NCBI GenBank assembly: GCA_030619215.1 | Contig: JAUXBV010000205.1 | Coordinates: 1-6,527 of the forward strand | DNA length: 6,527 nt | From: Fibrobacterota bacterium | GTDB lineage: Bacteria; Fibrobacterota; Chitinivibrionia; Chitinivibrionales; JANQEN01 | Reading direction: 5' to 3' | Shown: piece by piece, positions 1 through 6,527 of the stretch | How the letters are laid out: the number at the start of each line of letters is the position of its first letter | Numbering within the stretch: position 1 is the stretch's first letter | Made by a program: the position numbers and the translations under genes | The notes under the pieces: model-generated | The model's input: only the letters and a program-made list of their open reading frames with translations | Told to the model about the DNA's origin: nothing | Database searches by the model: none

Positions 1-7
1 AGGTATT

Positions 8-1195
8 TTGGAAACATTAAAATTGGAAAAGATTTCACAGGCAGTTGATATTTTAAACGAGCTTGACATTGATTTATGGCTGATCATTGAGAAGGAATCC
101 GGCGTTTTATCTGACCCGGTTGCAGATTTCCTGTTGGGAACAGGAGCCACGTGGCTTTCGTTCTTTTTCTTTTTCAGGGATGGGAAAAAACATGCTATTA
201 TCGGCAATCTTGACATTGAGAAGTTCCGGAGGCTGGAGTTGTTTGATGATATTATTGCCTACAAAGATTCCTGTAAGGAGCATCTGTTAAAGATTTTACA
301 GGATTATAATCCTGCAAAGATAGCGTTGAACTATTCAACCGACTCGCCTGCGGCTGACGGGCTTTCTTATGGGAGATATTTACAGTTGGTCAAGCTGCTG
401 GAGGGAACGGATTTCAGCTCAAGGTTTATTTCTGCGGAAGATATTATTTCCAAAATGAAGGGAAGAAAATCGAAAGAAGAGGTCAGCAGGATTAAGCGTG
501 CCATAGAAGTGACGCTGGATTTGTATGATAAAGTCGCTGACTTTGCGAAACCGGGTCATACGGAAAAAGATGTAGCTCAGTTTCTAATAGACGGGAGAAA
601 GAAGCTCGGGCTGCTTCCTTCATGGGAAGAGGAGCACAATCCGGCGGTGTTTGCAGGCCCCCAGGATACCGGAGCGCATTCCGGGCCTACGGATAAAAAG
701 CTTGAAAGGGGACATGTGTTTAATATTGACTTTGGAGTAATTTACAAGGACTATTGTTCCGACCTGCAGAGGACGTGGTATCTTCTTAAAGAAGGGGAGA
801 AGGAAGCGCCGGAAGAGGTGTTAAAGGGATTTAATACTATTAAAGAGTCGATAAAAATGGCTTTTAATGCTATTAAGCCGGGAGTTACCGGTGCGGAAAT
901 TGACAAGATTGTGAGGGATTACTTAATAGCTAACGGCTACGAGGAGTTCCCGCATGCTCTCGGCCATCAGGTCGGCAGGTCTGCGCATGACGGTGGTGCG
1001 CTGTTGGGCCCTACCTGGGAGCGCTACGGCAAGCTGCCTCTCACACCTCTTGAGGAAGGACAGGTGTTTACCATTGAGCCGAGACTCTATTTAAAGGAAT
1101 GCGGTGTTGTAACAATTGAAGAGATGATTTATATAACTGCGGATGGGGCAGAGTGGCTTTCAAAGCCGCAGGAGGAGATTTATCTGATTAAGTAA
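8..1195 (+). CDS. M24 family metallopeptidase (Xaa-Pro aminopeptidase/prolidase-like)
   Basis: Probable dinuclear-metal peptidase of the pita-bread fold, expected to remove N-terminal residues next to proline or to split X-Pro dipeptides in the cytoplasm. The 395-residue length is normal for two-domain members. Residues about 1-150 form a creatinase-type N-terminal domain, and about 160-390 the catalytic domain. All five expected metal ligands can be placed: D241 (NIDFGV), D252 (CSDLQRTWY), H320 (LGHQVG), E357 (TIEPRLY) and E371 (VTIEEM). H224 (GAHSGPT) and H327 fit the accessory histidines of aminopeptidase P. No signal peptide is seen. The start used is TTG, with AGG at 1-3 as a partial, closely spaced ribosome binding site. 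The frame stays open to the left edge, so a start outside the window cannot be excluded, although the N-terminal pattern (ISQAVDIL, IDLWLI, DPV) fits the family from here. It converges with the C25 gene. Exact substrate is unknown. Confidence 0.93.
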   Translation: METLKLEKISQAVDILNELDIDLWLIIEKESGVLSDPVADFLLGTGATWLSFFFFFRDGKKHAIIGNLDIEKFRRLELFDDIIAYKDSCKEHLLKILQDYNPAKIALNYSTDSPAADGLSYGRYLQLVKLLEGTDFSSRFISAEDIISKMKGRKSKEEVSRIKRAIEVTLDLYDKVADFAKPGHTEKDVAQFLIDGRKKLGLLPSWEEEHNPAVFAGPQDTGAHSGPTDKKLERGHVFNIDFGVIYKDYCSDLQRTWYLLKEGEKEAPEEVLKGFNTIKESIKMAFNAIKPGVTGAEIDKIVRDYLIANGYEEFPHALGHQVGRSAHDGGALLGPTWERYGKLPLTPLEEGQVFTIEPRLYLKECGVVTIEEMIYITADGAEWLSKPQEEIYLIK

Positions 1196-1257
1196 ATTTG
1201 ATGCACGGGAAACTGCCCGGCATTCCCATAGTCACCTGCAGGATACTGCAAATGAAA

Positions 1258-1287
1258 AGGGCAAAGTGATTTTTTTCACTTTGCCCT
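1258..1287. terminator. Hairpin terminator shared by the convergent M24 and C25 genes
   Basis: AGGGCAAAGTGA (1258-1269) and TCACTTTGCCCT (1276-1287) form a perfect 12-bp stem around a six-T loop. The hairpin lies 62 bases after the M24 stop and 37 bases past the C25 stop. Read on the minus strand, the stem is followed by TTTCATTT, a fair U-rich tail for the C25 transcript. Read on the plus strand, the tail (GCTTATTATG) is only weakly U-rich. It therefore probably works best for the minus-strand gene and possibly in both directions. Confidence 0.85.
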
Positions 1288-1324
1288 GCTTATTATGCTA
1301 ACTGAGTGCCGTATCTATCGTTTT

Positions 1325-3679
1325 TTACTTTGTAACAACAAATTTAGTCACGCATTGAGCCTGGTTAATTCTCAATCTGCAATAATAAACGCCGCTGCCT
1401 ATCTCGCTGCTGTTGAGGTTGATTATATGGCTTCCTGCACTCTGGTTTCCGTTTGCCAGTGTTTTAACCAGCGATCCCTTGGCACTGAAGATTGAAACGT
1501 TTACAAATCCCTGAGCAGGCAATGAGTAATTAATTTTAACCGATTTTGTGGATGAATTTAAACTGGTATTAAAATTGAAATTATCAGCTACTACATTTAT
1601 AATACCGGTTGGAATATCCACTTCACCTTCATAGGGCAGGTAGTTGTGAGCCTTTATTCTTACCTTCATTTTTTCGCCAAGGTGCGCATTTATATAATCC
1701 GATAGCGCCTGATCATTTTCTATTTTGCATAGTCCGTCAATACCGGTAAGTTGTGCGGTGACAATAGTATTACCGGTGTTATCGCAGAGTGCGACCGTTG
1801 AGTACGAGCCTTTTGTATCACACTGAAATACCTTGCCGGTTATCGTGCTGGTTACCTGAAGGTCCTGCGGTGTTTTGGTCCAGATAGAGAGTGCCGGATC
1901 TCCAAGGTTATTATATTGATAAGCAATGAATCGTAAGGCGCCGAAATAGGGAGGGGTTTCAATATCAGGATTTATAACAATTTCTGCATTTACCTCTTTG
2001 GCATTACCCAGAGCCATCTCAAGATGGTGCATCTTTTTTGCCGGATTGAATATTGCGTCATGGAAATACCTGCGAATTCTCTGGCCAACGCCATCGGTGC
2101 CATCATCATCCTCCAGGCCGGAATCATCGAAAGCCTGTGTTGCTACGGCCCCATTACTGATTGTAAGAAACTGCTCCATAATACAATCGGATGAATAATC
2201 AAAATTTCCCGGATAGCATGCTCCTGTGGTAACAATAAAAAAGTTTGCATTGGTGCCGTCATTTTTATAATTGGAGTTGGTTACACCGGTGTTGGTTTCT
2301 TCAAAAGCATACGTAGTATTGCCATGTCCCAAATGTTCGAAGATTGCCGGTTTAAAACTGTTGATCCGGCTTCTGAGTGTTGAGACATTCCAGGAACCGT
2401 TTTTTTCGTACAGCCTCTCAACAGAGAAATCAGAGGTAGGGAATCCATAGGTTTCATAGGAGTTTTTATCACAATCACCCCAGTATTCCTCTGAGTGATC
2501 TCCGCCCCAGACTGATACGCCGTAATCATCCCAGAGAAAATTTCCACACAGAAAAACATTAGTGACCTCATCTTTTACGGGAGTTTCAGAGTACTTTATC
2601 GTTTTGTTTATCATGTTGCCCAGCTCGGACGTATTGTCTGCCGGGAAACGGCACGCAAAAACATCCCATACCATATCCTCAGTGCCCGGCTCCCCATAAT
2701 ACTGGTTAGTTCCTTTCCAGTCTCCGTCAAGGGTCGAGAAGTACATTTCAGCACCGAGCTGCTTTTTATCATTGAATCTATCTGGGGAAATATGATGATC
2801 GTAAAACTGGGCGCGGAAATAGCGGACCGGTATAAGATTGGGGGCGTCGCCGCCGAGCATTACAAAGATAATCTGGTTGTTTTCATATTCCTGCGTTATA
2901 TATGCTCTGATTTTTGCTTGATTATCAGGGCCACTCATGTTGGAAGATATATACTCTGTTGTTTGAATCTCCGTCCGCATACCTCTTCTCAGGTTGAAAG
3001 CTACAAATTCGTCCCAGGAATCCTTTAATGTATTCGGGCAGACGATTAAATATTCATAAGCGCCCCTGGATTTCGGCGTAAGAGGTAATCCTGAAACAGC
3101 TTCCGGGTTATCCACCAGGCTTTGTACCTGACTTATTGTTGCAGGAGAAACATTGTATACGGGTGGTGATTTAACAGCTGCTGTGTGTATCTTTATAGAA
3201 AAATTTTTGTAGTACTGTATCTTGCAATTAACAGCATTATACTGAACAGGTTTTACCAGAGTATAAAAAATAGGTATACCGCACTTATATTGTACCTTGA
3301 ACCAGCTTGACCGTACCTTCTCAGGAAAATAGGCGTTTATGCTGTAAACAGGTGATTTGATTTTATGCAGGTCCGGGTGCGGCCCTTTTTCTAAATCAAC
3401 ACTGGGTATGAAAGGATTGAGGTTATATTCTCCAGGCAGAACAGTCAGCCCGCTATATTCCACCTCAAAGGAAACCGCTTCATGACCTAAAGGAAGGGCA
3501 AGTGCAATCGGTCTTACTGCCACCATTGGAGCAAAACCTTCCCGCGAAGCACGGCATCCGTTTGCTACCACCTTTCCATTTACCACCTCTGGTGTGCCTA
3601 ATTCATATTTTTGAGTGATATATTCAGTTGCAAGCAGTACTGCAGGAATTAATAAAATGGATAAAATCTTTTTAAACAT
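1325..3679 (-). CDS. Gingipain-like C25 cysteine protease, secreted, complete
   Basis: Predicted exported cysteine endopeptidase of family C25, 784 residues. A signal peptide is seen at residues 1-17 (two lysines, a hydrophobic core, likely cleavage after LLA) with no lipobox cysteine. A propeptide-like region follows at about 50-175. The catalytic domain covers about 208-600, from YEYLIVCP through FVMLGGDAPNLIPVR. The probable catalytic pair is H452 (EHLGHGNTT) and C488 (TTGACYPGNFD), 36 residues apart; the equivalent spacing in RgpB is 33. NLGDPALSIW (591-600) is the usual C25 domain end. Residues about 605-690 look like the C25 Ig-like domain (RIKAHNYLPYEGEV), and about 712-784 like a FlgD-like/T9SS type A sorting tail (SGVYYCRL, ending KFVVTK). 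ATG at 3679 is supported by GGAGG four bases upstream and by the signal peptide. It is a paralogue of the gene at 4266-6527. Cleavage specificity cannot be read from sequence; export by a type IX-like system is inference. Confidence 0.92.
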   Translation of the reverse strand: MFKKILSILLIPAVLLATEYITQKYELGTPEVVNGKVVANGCRASREGFAPMVAVRPIALALPLGHEAVSFEVEYSGLTVLPGEYNLNPFIPSVDLEKGPHPDLHKIKSPVYSINAYFPEKVRSSWFKVQYKCGIPIFYTLVKPVQYNAVNCKIQYYKNFSIKIHTAAVKSPPVYNVSPATISQVQSLVDNPEAVSGLPLTPKSRGAYEYLIVCPNTLKDSWDEFVAFNLRRGMRTEIQTTEYISSNMSGPDNQAKIRAYITQEYENNQIIFVMLGGDAPNLIPVRYFRAQFYDHHISPDRFNDKKQLGAEMYFSTLDGDWKGTNQYYGEPGTEDMVWDVFACRFPADNTSELGNMINKTIKYSETPVKDEVTNVFLCGNFLWDDYGVSVWGGDHSEEYWGDCDKNSYETYGFPTSDFSVERLYEKNGSWNVSTLRSRINSFKPAIFEHLGHGNTTYAFEETNTGVTNSNYKNDGTNANFFIVTTGACYPGNFDYSSDCIMEQFLTISNGAVATQAFDDSGLEDDDGTDGVGQRIRRYFHDAIFNPAKKMHHLEMALGNAKEVNAEIVINPDIETPPYFGALRFIAYQYNNLGDPALSIWTKTPQDLQVTSTITGKVFQCDTKGSYSTVALCDNTGNTIVTAQLTGIDGLCKIENDQALSDYINAHLGEKMKVRIKAHNYLPYEGEVDIPTGIINVVADNFNFNTSLNSSTKSVKINYSLPAQGFVNVSIFSAKGSLVKTLANGNQSAGSHIINLNSSEIGSGVYYCRLRINQAQCVTKFVVTK

Positions 3680-3683
3680 AAAA

Positions 3684-3688
3684 CCTCC
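3684..3688 (-). promoter_or_regulatory. Ribosome binding site of the complete C25 gene
   Basis: On the minus strand GGAGG stands four bases (TTTT) before the ATG at 3677-3679. The match to the anti-Shine-Dalgarno sequence is strong although spacing is slightly short. It decides the start, which also begins a well-formed signal peptide. Confidence 0.8.
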
Positions 3689-3841
3689 GTTTTTAGATAA
3701 AGGGTTATTTTAGTTAGTATCTTGTTTACCTTTCTAAGAGAGTGAGACGGTAAAATAATTCAAGAATTGTTGAATAAATTAAAAATATAGATTTATAGTC
3801 ACTATTCATAAAGTTAATAAATTTCGATAATTCTATACTAT

Positions 3842-3863
3842 TATAATACAAATATAATACAAA
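3842..3863. repeat. Perfect tandem 11-bp repeat, two units
   Basis: TATAATACAAA occurs twice with no spacer (3842-3852 and 3853-3863). On the minus strand each unit reads TTTGTATTATA. Eleven bases is close to one helical turn, so two proteins bound here would face the same side of the DNA, but chance in AT-rich DNA is also possible. The repeat overlaps the candidate -10 box of the left C25 gene. Confidence 0.75.
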
Positions 3864-3882
3864 AACTTTTGCTTATATTCAA
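3849..3882 (-). promoter_or_regulatory. Candidate promoter of the complete C25 gene
   Basis: On the minus strand TTGAAT (3882-3877) and TATTAT (3859-3854) are 17 bases apart, a fair match to a sigma-70 type -35/-10 pair. The overlapping TATATTTG (3856-3849) also fits the Bacteroidota -7 pattern TAnnTTTG, though no well-spaced TTTG upstream box was seen. Transcription from here would give a leader of about 165 bases before the ATG. In DNA this AT-rich such matches are common, so support is weak. Confidence 0.3.
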
Positions 3883-3899
3883 AATATCTATGTGCATTC

Positions 3900-3942
3900 G
3901 TGGTAGAACATTTTTATTAATGAGGAAATTATAATCTACCAC
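3900..3942. repeat. Interrupted inverted repeat GTGGTAGA/TCTACCAC
   Basis: GTGGTAGA (3900-3907) and TCTACCAC (3935-3942) are perfect 8-bp complements separated by 27 bases. The arms stand out as less AT-rich than their surroundings. The wider left arm, ATGTGCATTCGTGGT, recalls short motifs dispersed between genes in several bacterial phyla, but this is from memory of the pattern only. Confidence 0.5.
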
Positions 3943-3998
3943 TAAAGATAGGTATTGATAGTGTCTCCCCTGAACATTTCCAGAAAATATATTGGCTT

Positions 3999-4066
3999 CT
4001 GTAATTAATATAGCCTAAAAATAAGTTTTTTACAAAAAAAATCAAATTTGAAATTGGTAATTACAG
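3999..4066. repeat. Interrupted inverted repeat CTGTAATTA/TAATTACAG
   Basis: CTGTAATTA (3999-4007) and TAATTACAG (4058-4066) are perfect 9-bp complements around a 50-base spacer. In RNA the pairing could extend by one U-G and one U-A pair to 3997-4068. The spacer is A/T-rich and includes the palindrome CAAATTTG (4043-4050). It may be a long stem-loop or the ends of a tiny decayed element; no target-site duplication is evident. Confidence 0.4.
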
Positions 4067-4105
4067 GAATAAAAGTTAGCAAGAAACGAGAATAGATTGG
4101 ATCAG

Positions 4106-4137
4106 CTATTGATTTGAAATCAATAGAAGCTCTTTTT
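4106..4137 (+). terminator. Terminator-like hairpin with no plus-strand gene before it
   Basis: CTATTGATTT (4106-4115) and AAATCAATAG (4117-4126) are perfect complements around one G, giving in practice an 8-bp stem with a TTGAA loop. Five Ts follow on the plus strand at 4133-4137, six bases after the stem. The stem is AT-rich, so it would be weak. On the minus strand the tail is CTGATCC, which does not suit termination of the right C25 gene. Confidence 0.35.
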
Positions 4138-4199
4138 CTGTAATATATCATATAAGACATGTTATGTTTCAGATATACAAAAAGAAAATTAATAAATAG

Positions 4200-4243
4200 A
4201 AAAAACATATATTCGCATTCCGGTCATTTTAGATTTATGCCGG
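4200..4243 (-). terminator. Weak candidate terminator of the right C25 gene
   Basis: Read on the minus strand, CCGGCAT (4243-4237) pairs with ATGACCGG (4227-4220), a 7-bp stem with one bulged A and a 9-base loop, starting 22 bases past the stop codon. Six Ts follow at 4205-4200, but only after a 14-base interval, which is long for an intrinsic terminator. The position is right and the structure is poor. Confidence 0.4.
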
Positions 4244-4265
4244 GATAAAATCGCAGAAGAAAAGC

Positions 4266-6527
4266 TTACCTCGCCAGGATGAATTTCTTTACCTGTTGAA
4301 TATTGTCTCCTTTTATGCTACAGTAATAGCATCCATTACCCAGAATATGATTATTAAATACTATTTGATCTTTTCCAGCCTCCCTGTATTCATCTATAAT
4401 GGTGTTAATTAATTCTCCTTTTGCATTGAAAATTGAAATAGTTATAAATGCCGGGGCAGGCAAGGTATAGGTGATTTTGGTAGTCTTTACATTGGAATAA
4501 ACAGTGCCGATGACCGGTAGATTCTGTAGAATACCACCTGTTATAGATGTTGCCTGAATCGGCAATTCACCTTCAAAGGGCAGGTAATTATGAGCCTTTA
4601 CCCGTACCAGTAACTTGCCGTTGGGATTGCTTTGAACATAATTTTTCAGCATATCATCCGCAATGTCACATTTACCGTCCATACCGGTGAATTGAGTTGT
4701 TAAAATGTCCCCGTTCTCAGCGCATAGAGCAACCCATGTATAGGGATTTTTTGTATCCCATTCAAAGGTTGTCGCGGTCAACGGAGACTGGTAATCCGCC
4801 TGAAGTTCTTTAGGCGTGTCGGTCCAGATGGAAAGAGCAGGGTCTCCCAAATGATTCAATCCATAGGTCGTAAACCGTACGGCACCGTAATAGGGTGGTG
4901 TTTCAATACTAGGATTTAAAACAATCTCGGCGTTTGACTCTTTACCATTGCCAAGAGCCATTTCAAGGTGATGTATCTTTTTGGCTGGATTGAAAATAGC
5001 ATCGTGGTAGAATCTCCGTATTCTCTGGCCGACCCCGTCAGTGCCGTTATCGTCTTCCATGCCTGTTCGTGTAAATGCCTGGGTGGCAACCGCGCCGGTG
5101 CTGATGCGGAGAAATTTTTCCATTAGACAATCGGTACTGTTATCAAAATTTCCCGGATAGCATGCACCGGTGGTAATAATAAAGAAATTGGCGTTGGTGC
5201 CATCGTTCGTATAATTGCCGGTTGTTACACCATTGTTTGTTTCCTCAAAAGCATAGGTTGTGTTTCCATGACCTAAATGCTCGATAAATGCGGGTTTGTG
5301 AGAATTGACGCTGCTTCTAAACTGTGAAACACTCCAGGAGCCATTTTTTTCGTATAATTTCGATACATCCCAATTGTCAGTGGGGAATCCCTGAGTTGTA
5401 TAACTGTTTTTATTGCATGTATTCAGAAATTCATCCATATGGTCTCCGCCCCAGACAGAAGCTCCCCAGTCGTCCCACAGGAAGTTACCGGCAAGAAGAA
5501 GGTTGGTTGCCTGATCTGCAACAGGGCTCTCTGAATATTTGATTGTTTTCTCCATCATGTTATTTAAATCAGTTGTGTTATCAACAGGGAACCTGGAAGT
5601 ATACACATCCCAGAACATGTCTTCAGTGCCGGGATCTCCGAAATACGGTTTTTCAACACCGCTGGAATCTTTTTTCCAGTCACCGTCGAGACAGGAGAAA
5701 TACATTTCTGCCGGGATATCTTTTTCGTCAAAGTATCTTTCCGGCGAGATTATGCAGTCATAAAAGTATGCGCGCATTCCTCTTTCCGGCAGGTCGGAGG
5801 AGACATTGGGATCTGCGTCGCCGCCGAGCATGACATAGGTAATCTTGCTGTTATTGTATTCCTGTATGATGTAGTTTCTCAGTTTCTCCGCATCATCACG
5901 GCCGCCGGCGTTCGATTTTATATAGTCAATTGTCTGGATTTGTGTTTTAAGGCACCTCCTCTTATTAAATTCAACAAAGTCGCCCCATGCATCCTTGAGA
6001 GAATTCATTGTTACAATCAAATAATCGTAATCATTTTCATCCTTTTTTGTAACGGGAAAATCTGCAAGTGCTTCTGGGTTGTCAACCAAACTCCGGACTA
6101 AACTTTTCGCTGCTGGAGTGCAGTTGTAAACAGCAGGAGATCTTACGGCTATTGTGTTGATTTTAATGGAGACATTTTTAAAGTACTGTATTTTGCAGGT
6201 AACAGGATTGTATTGTACCGGTTTTAACAACATAATAAAAATAGGGATCCCGCTTTTATACTGTACCCTGAACCAGCTTGACCTTACAGATGCGGGGAAA
6301 TTCTCATTCCTGTTGTAAACCGCTGACTTCTGTGTATGAAAACCCGGATAAGCCTTTTTCCCGATTTCAACAGACGGCCTGAACGGCTTGAGATAATGAT
6401 CTTCTGCAAGGGTAGTCAAATCGTTATACTCAACCTCAAATGAAACAGCGGTATGGTTTATCGGAAGAACAAGTGCAACAGGCTTTACCGCTACCATGGG
6501 TGCAAATCCCTGCCGTGAAGTAAGTCG
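4266..6527 (-). CDS. Gingipain-like C25 cysteine protease, N-terminus beyond right edge
   Basis: Second predicted exported C25 endopeptidase, with 753 residues visible. The frame stays open past the first in-window ATG (6495-6497): the upstream residues RLTSRQGFAP match SREGFAP just before the aligned M52 of the complete paralogue. The real start and signal peptide therefore lie about 40 residues outside. Numbering from that internal Met, a propeptide-like region spans about 1-125 and the catalytic domain about 157-558. The probable catalytic pair is H410 (EHLGHGNTT) and C446 (TTGACYPGNFD), 36 residues apart as in the paralogue. LGDPALSIW closes the domain at 550-558. A C25-type Ig-like domain (RVKAHNYLPFEGEL) and a FlgD-like/T9SS-like tail (671-743, ending KKFILAR) follow. 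Compared with the other copy it has two longer loops, near 227-245 and 271-290, nine residues in all. It lies 586 bases upstream of the other copy on the same strand, with its own promoter outside the window. Confidence 0.9.
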   Translation of the reverse strand, partial: RLTSRQGFAPMVAVKPVALVLPINHTAVSFEVEYNDLTTLAEDHYLKPFRPSVEIGKKAYPGFHTQKSAVYNRNENFPASVRSSWFRVQYKSGIPIFIMLLKPVQYNPVTCKIQYFKNVSIKINTIAVRSPAVYNCTPAAKSLVRSLVDNPEALADFPVTKKDENDYDYLIVTMNSLKDAWGDFVEFNKRRCLKTQIQTIDYIKSNAGGRDDAEKLRNYIIQEYNNSKITYVMLGGDADPNVSSDLPERGMRAYFYDCIISPERYFDEKDIPAEMYFSCLDGDWKKDSSGVEKPYFGDPGTEDMFWDVYTSRFPVDNTTDLNNMMEKTIKYSESPVADQATNLLLAGNFLWDDWGASVWGGDHMDEFLNTCNKNSYTTQGFPTDNWDVSKLYEKNGSWSVSQFRSSVNSHKPAFIEHLGHGNTTYAFEETNNGVTTGNYTNDGTNANFFIITTGACYPGNFDNSTDCLMEKFLRISTGAVATQAFTRTGMEDDNGTDGVGQRIRRFYHDAIFNPAKKIHHLEMALGNGKESNAEIVLNPSIETPPYYGAVRFTTYGLNHLGDPALSIWTDTPKELQADYQSPLTATTFEWDTKNPYTWVALCAENGDILTTQFTGMDGKCDIADDMLKNYVQSNPNGKLLVRVKAHNYLPFEGELPIQATSITGGILQNLPVIGTVYSNVKTTKITYTLPAPAFITISIFNAKGELINTIIDEYREAGKDQIVFNNHILGNGCYYCSIKGDNIQQVKKFILAR

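Larger units (their letters stand above)
3680..4265. other. AT-rich non-coding gap between the two C25 genes
   Basis: This 586-base stretch has no convincing gene. It is much richer in A and T than the flanking coding DNA. It holds the ribosome binding site and presumed promoter of the left C25 gene, a tandem 11-bp repeat, four inverted repeats (3758-3775, 3900-3942, 3999-4066, 4106-4126) and a weak terminator for the right C25 gene. The inverted repeat at 3758-3775 is ATTCAA and TTGAAT around GAATTG; if the candidate promoter is right it would lie in a leader of about 165 bases. The length argues that the two protease genes are transcribed separately. No tRNA or known riboswitch was recognised. 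Confidence 0.7.

Noticed and set aside
158..177. T-rich run encoding FFFFF in the M24 gene, considered as a slippage or frameshift site
   Set aside because: The frame is intact on both sides and the whole M24 domain with all ligands follows, so no frameshift is indicated.
1235..1242. Palindrome CCTGCAGG between the convergent genes
   Set aside because: An isolated 8-bp palindrome is expected by chance and has no partner or loop; the nearby 12-bp hairpin explains termination.
1295..1495. Plus-strand open frame opposite the end of the left C25 gene
   Set aside because: It is antisense to well-supported coding sequence of the sorting tail and has no recognisable protein character.
2281..2571. 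Second minus-strand frame inside the left C25 gene
   Set aside because: It overlaps the conserved C25 domain in another frame. The alignment of the two paralogues runs unbroken in the main frame, so no frameshift is needed.
4005..4208. Minus-strand open frame of 67 codons in the AT-rich gap
   Set aside because: It has no good ribosome binding site, encodes a biased Phe/Ile/Lys/Tyr-rich sequence without a recognised domain, and contains the hairpin at 4106-4126. It looks like chance in AT-rich DNA.
5324..5833. Overlapping plus-strand open frames opposite the right C25 gene
   Set aside because: They lie wholly antisense to the conserved catalytic domain, overlap each other in different frames and have low-complexity, family-less translations.

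Overview
The window carries three protein-coding genes and one long AT-rich gap. A complete M24-family metallopeptidase (Xaa-Pro aminopeptidase-like) lies on the plus strand at the left. It converges on two large minus-strand genes for gingipain-like (family C25) cysteine proteases, arranged in tandem. The left C25 gene is complete. The right one runs off the right edge and lacks its N-terminus. No RNA genes, CRISPR arrays or insertion sequences were seen.

Organism: C25 proteases with a propeptide, a GHG/ACYPG catalytic pair, a C25-type Ig-like domain and a terminal FlgD-like/T9SS type A-like sorting tail are typical of the Bacteroidota/Fibrobacterota (FCB) assemblage and neighbouring candidate phyla. 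The phylum cannot be fixed from this window. Coding regions have moderate GC, and the 3680-4265 gap is strongly AT-rich.

Layout: 8-1195 (+) M24 peptidase; 1196-1324 convergent spacer with a 12-bp perfect hairpin that probably terminates both transcripts; 1325-3679 (-) complete C25 protease, 784 aa, with signal peptide and a GGAGG ribosome binding site; 3680-4265 non-coding gap with a tandem 11-bp repeat over a candidate promoter, several inverted repeats and a weak terminator for the upstream gene; 4266-6527 (-) second C25 protease, 753 residues visible, open to the edge.

How they fit together: the two C25 proteins are paralogues. By hand alignment they are about 63% identical in the propeptide (79/125), 82% in the catalytic block (111/136) and 40% in the sorting tail (29/73). 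Many silent codon differences argue for an old duplication kept under purifying selection. The C25 enzymes are probably exported and act outside the cell; the M24 enzyme has no signal peptide and is probably cytoplasmic, where it could trim proline-containing peptides. A functional link between the M24 gene and the C25 pair is only conjecture, since they are convergent and not an operon. I found no clear sign of a new kind of system. The most informative signals are the protease duplication and the structured gap between the copies.
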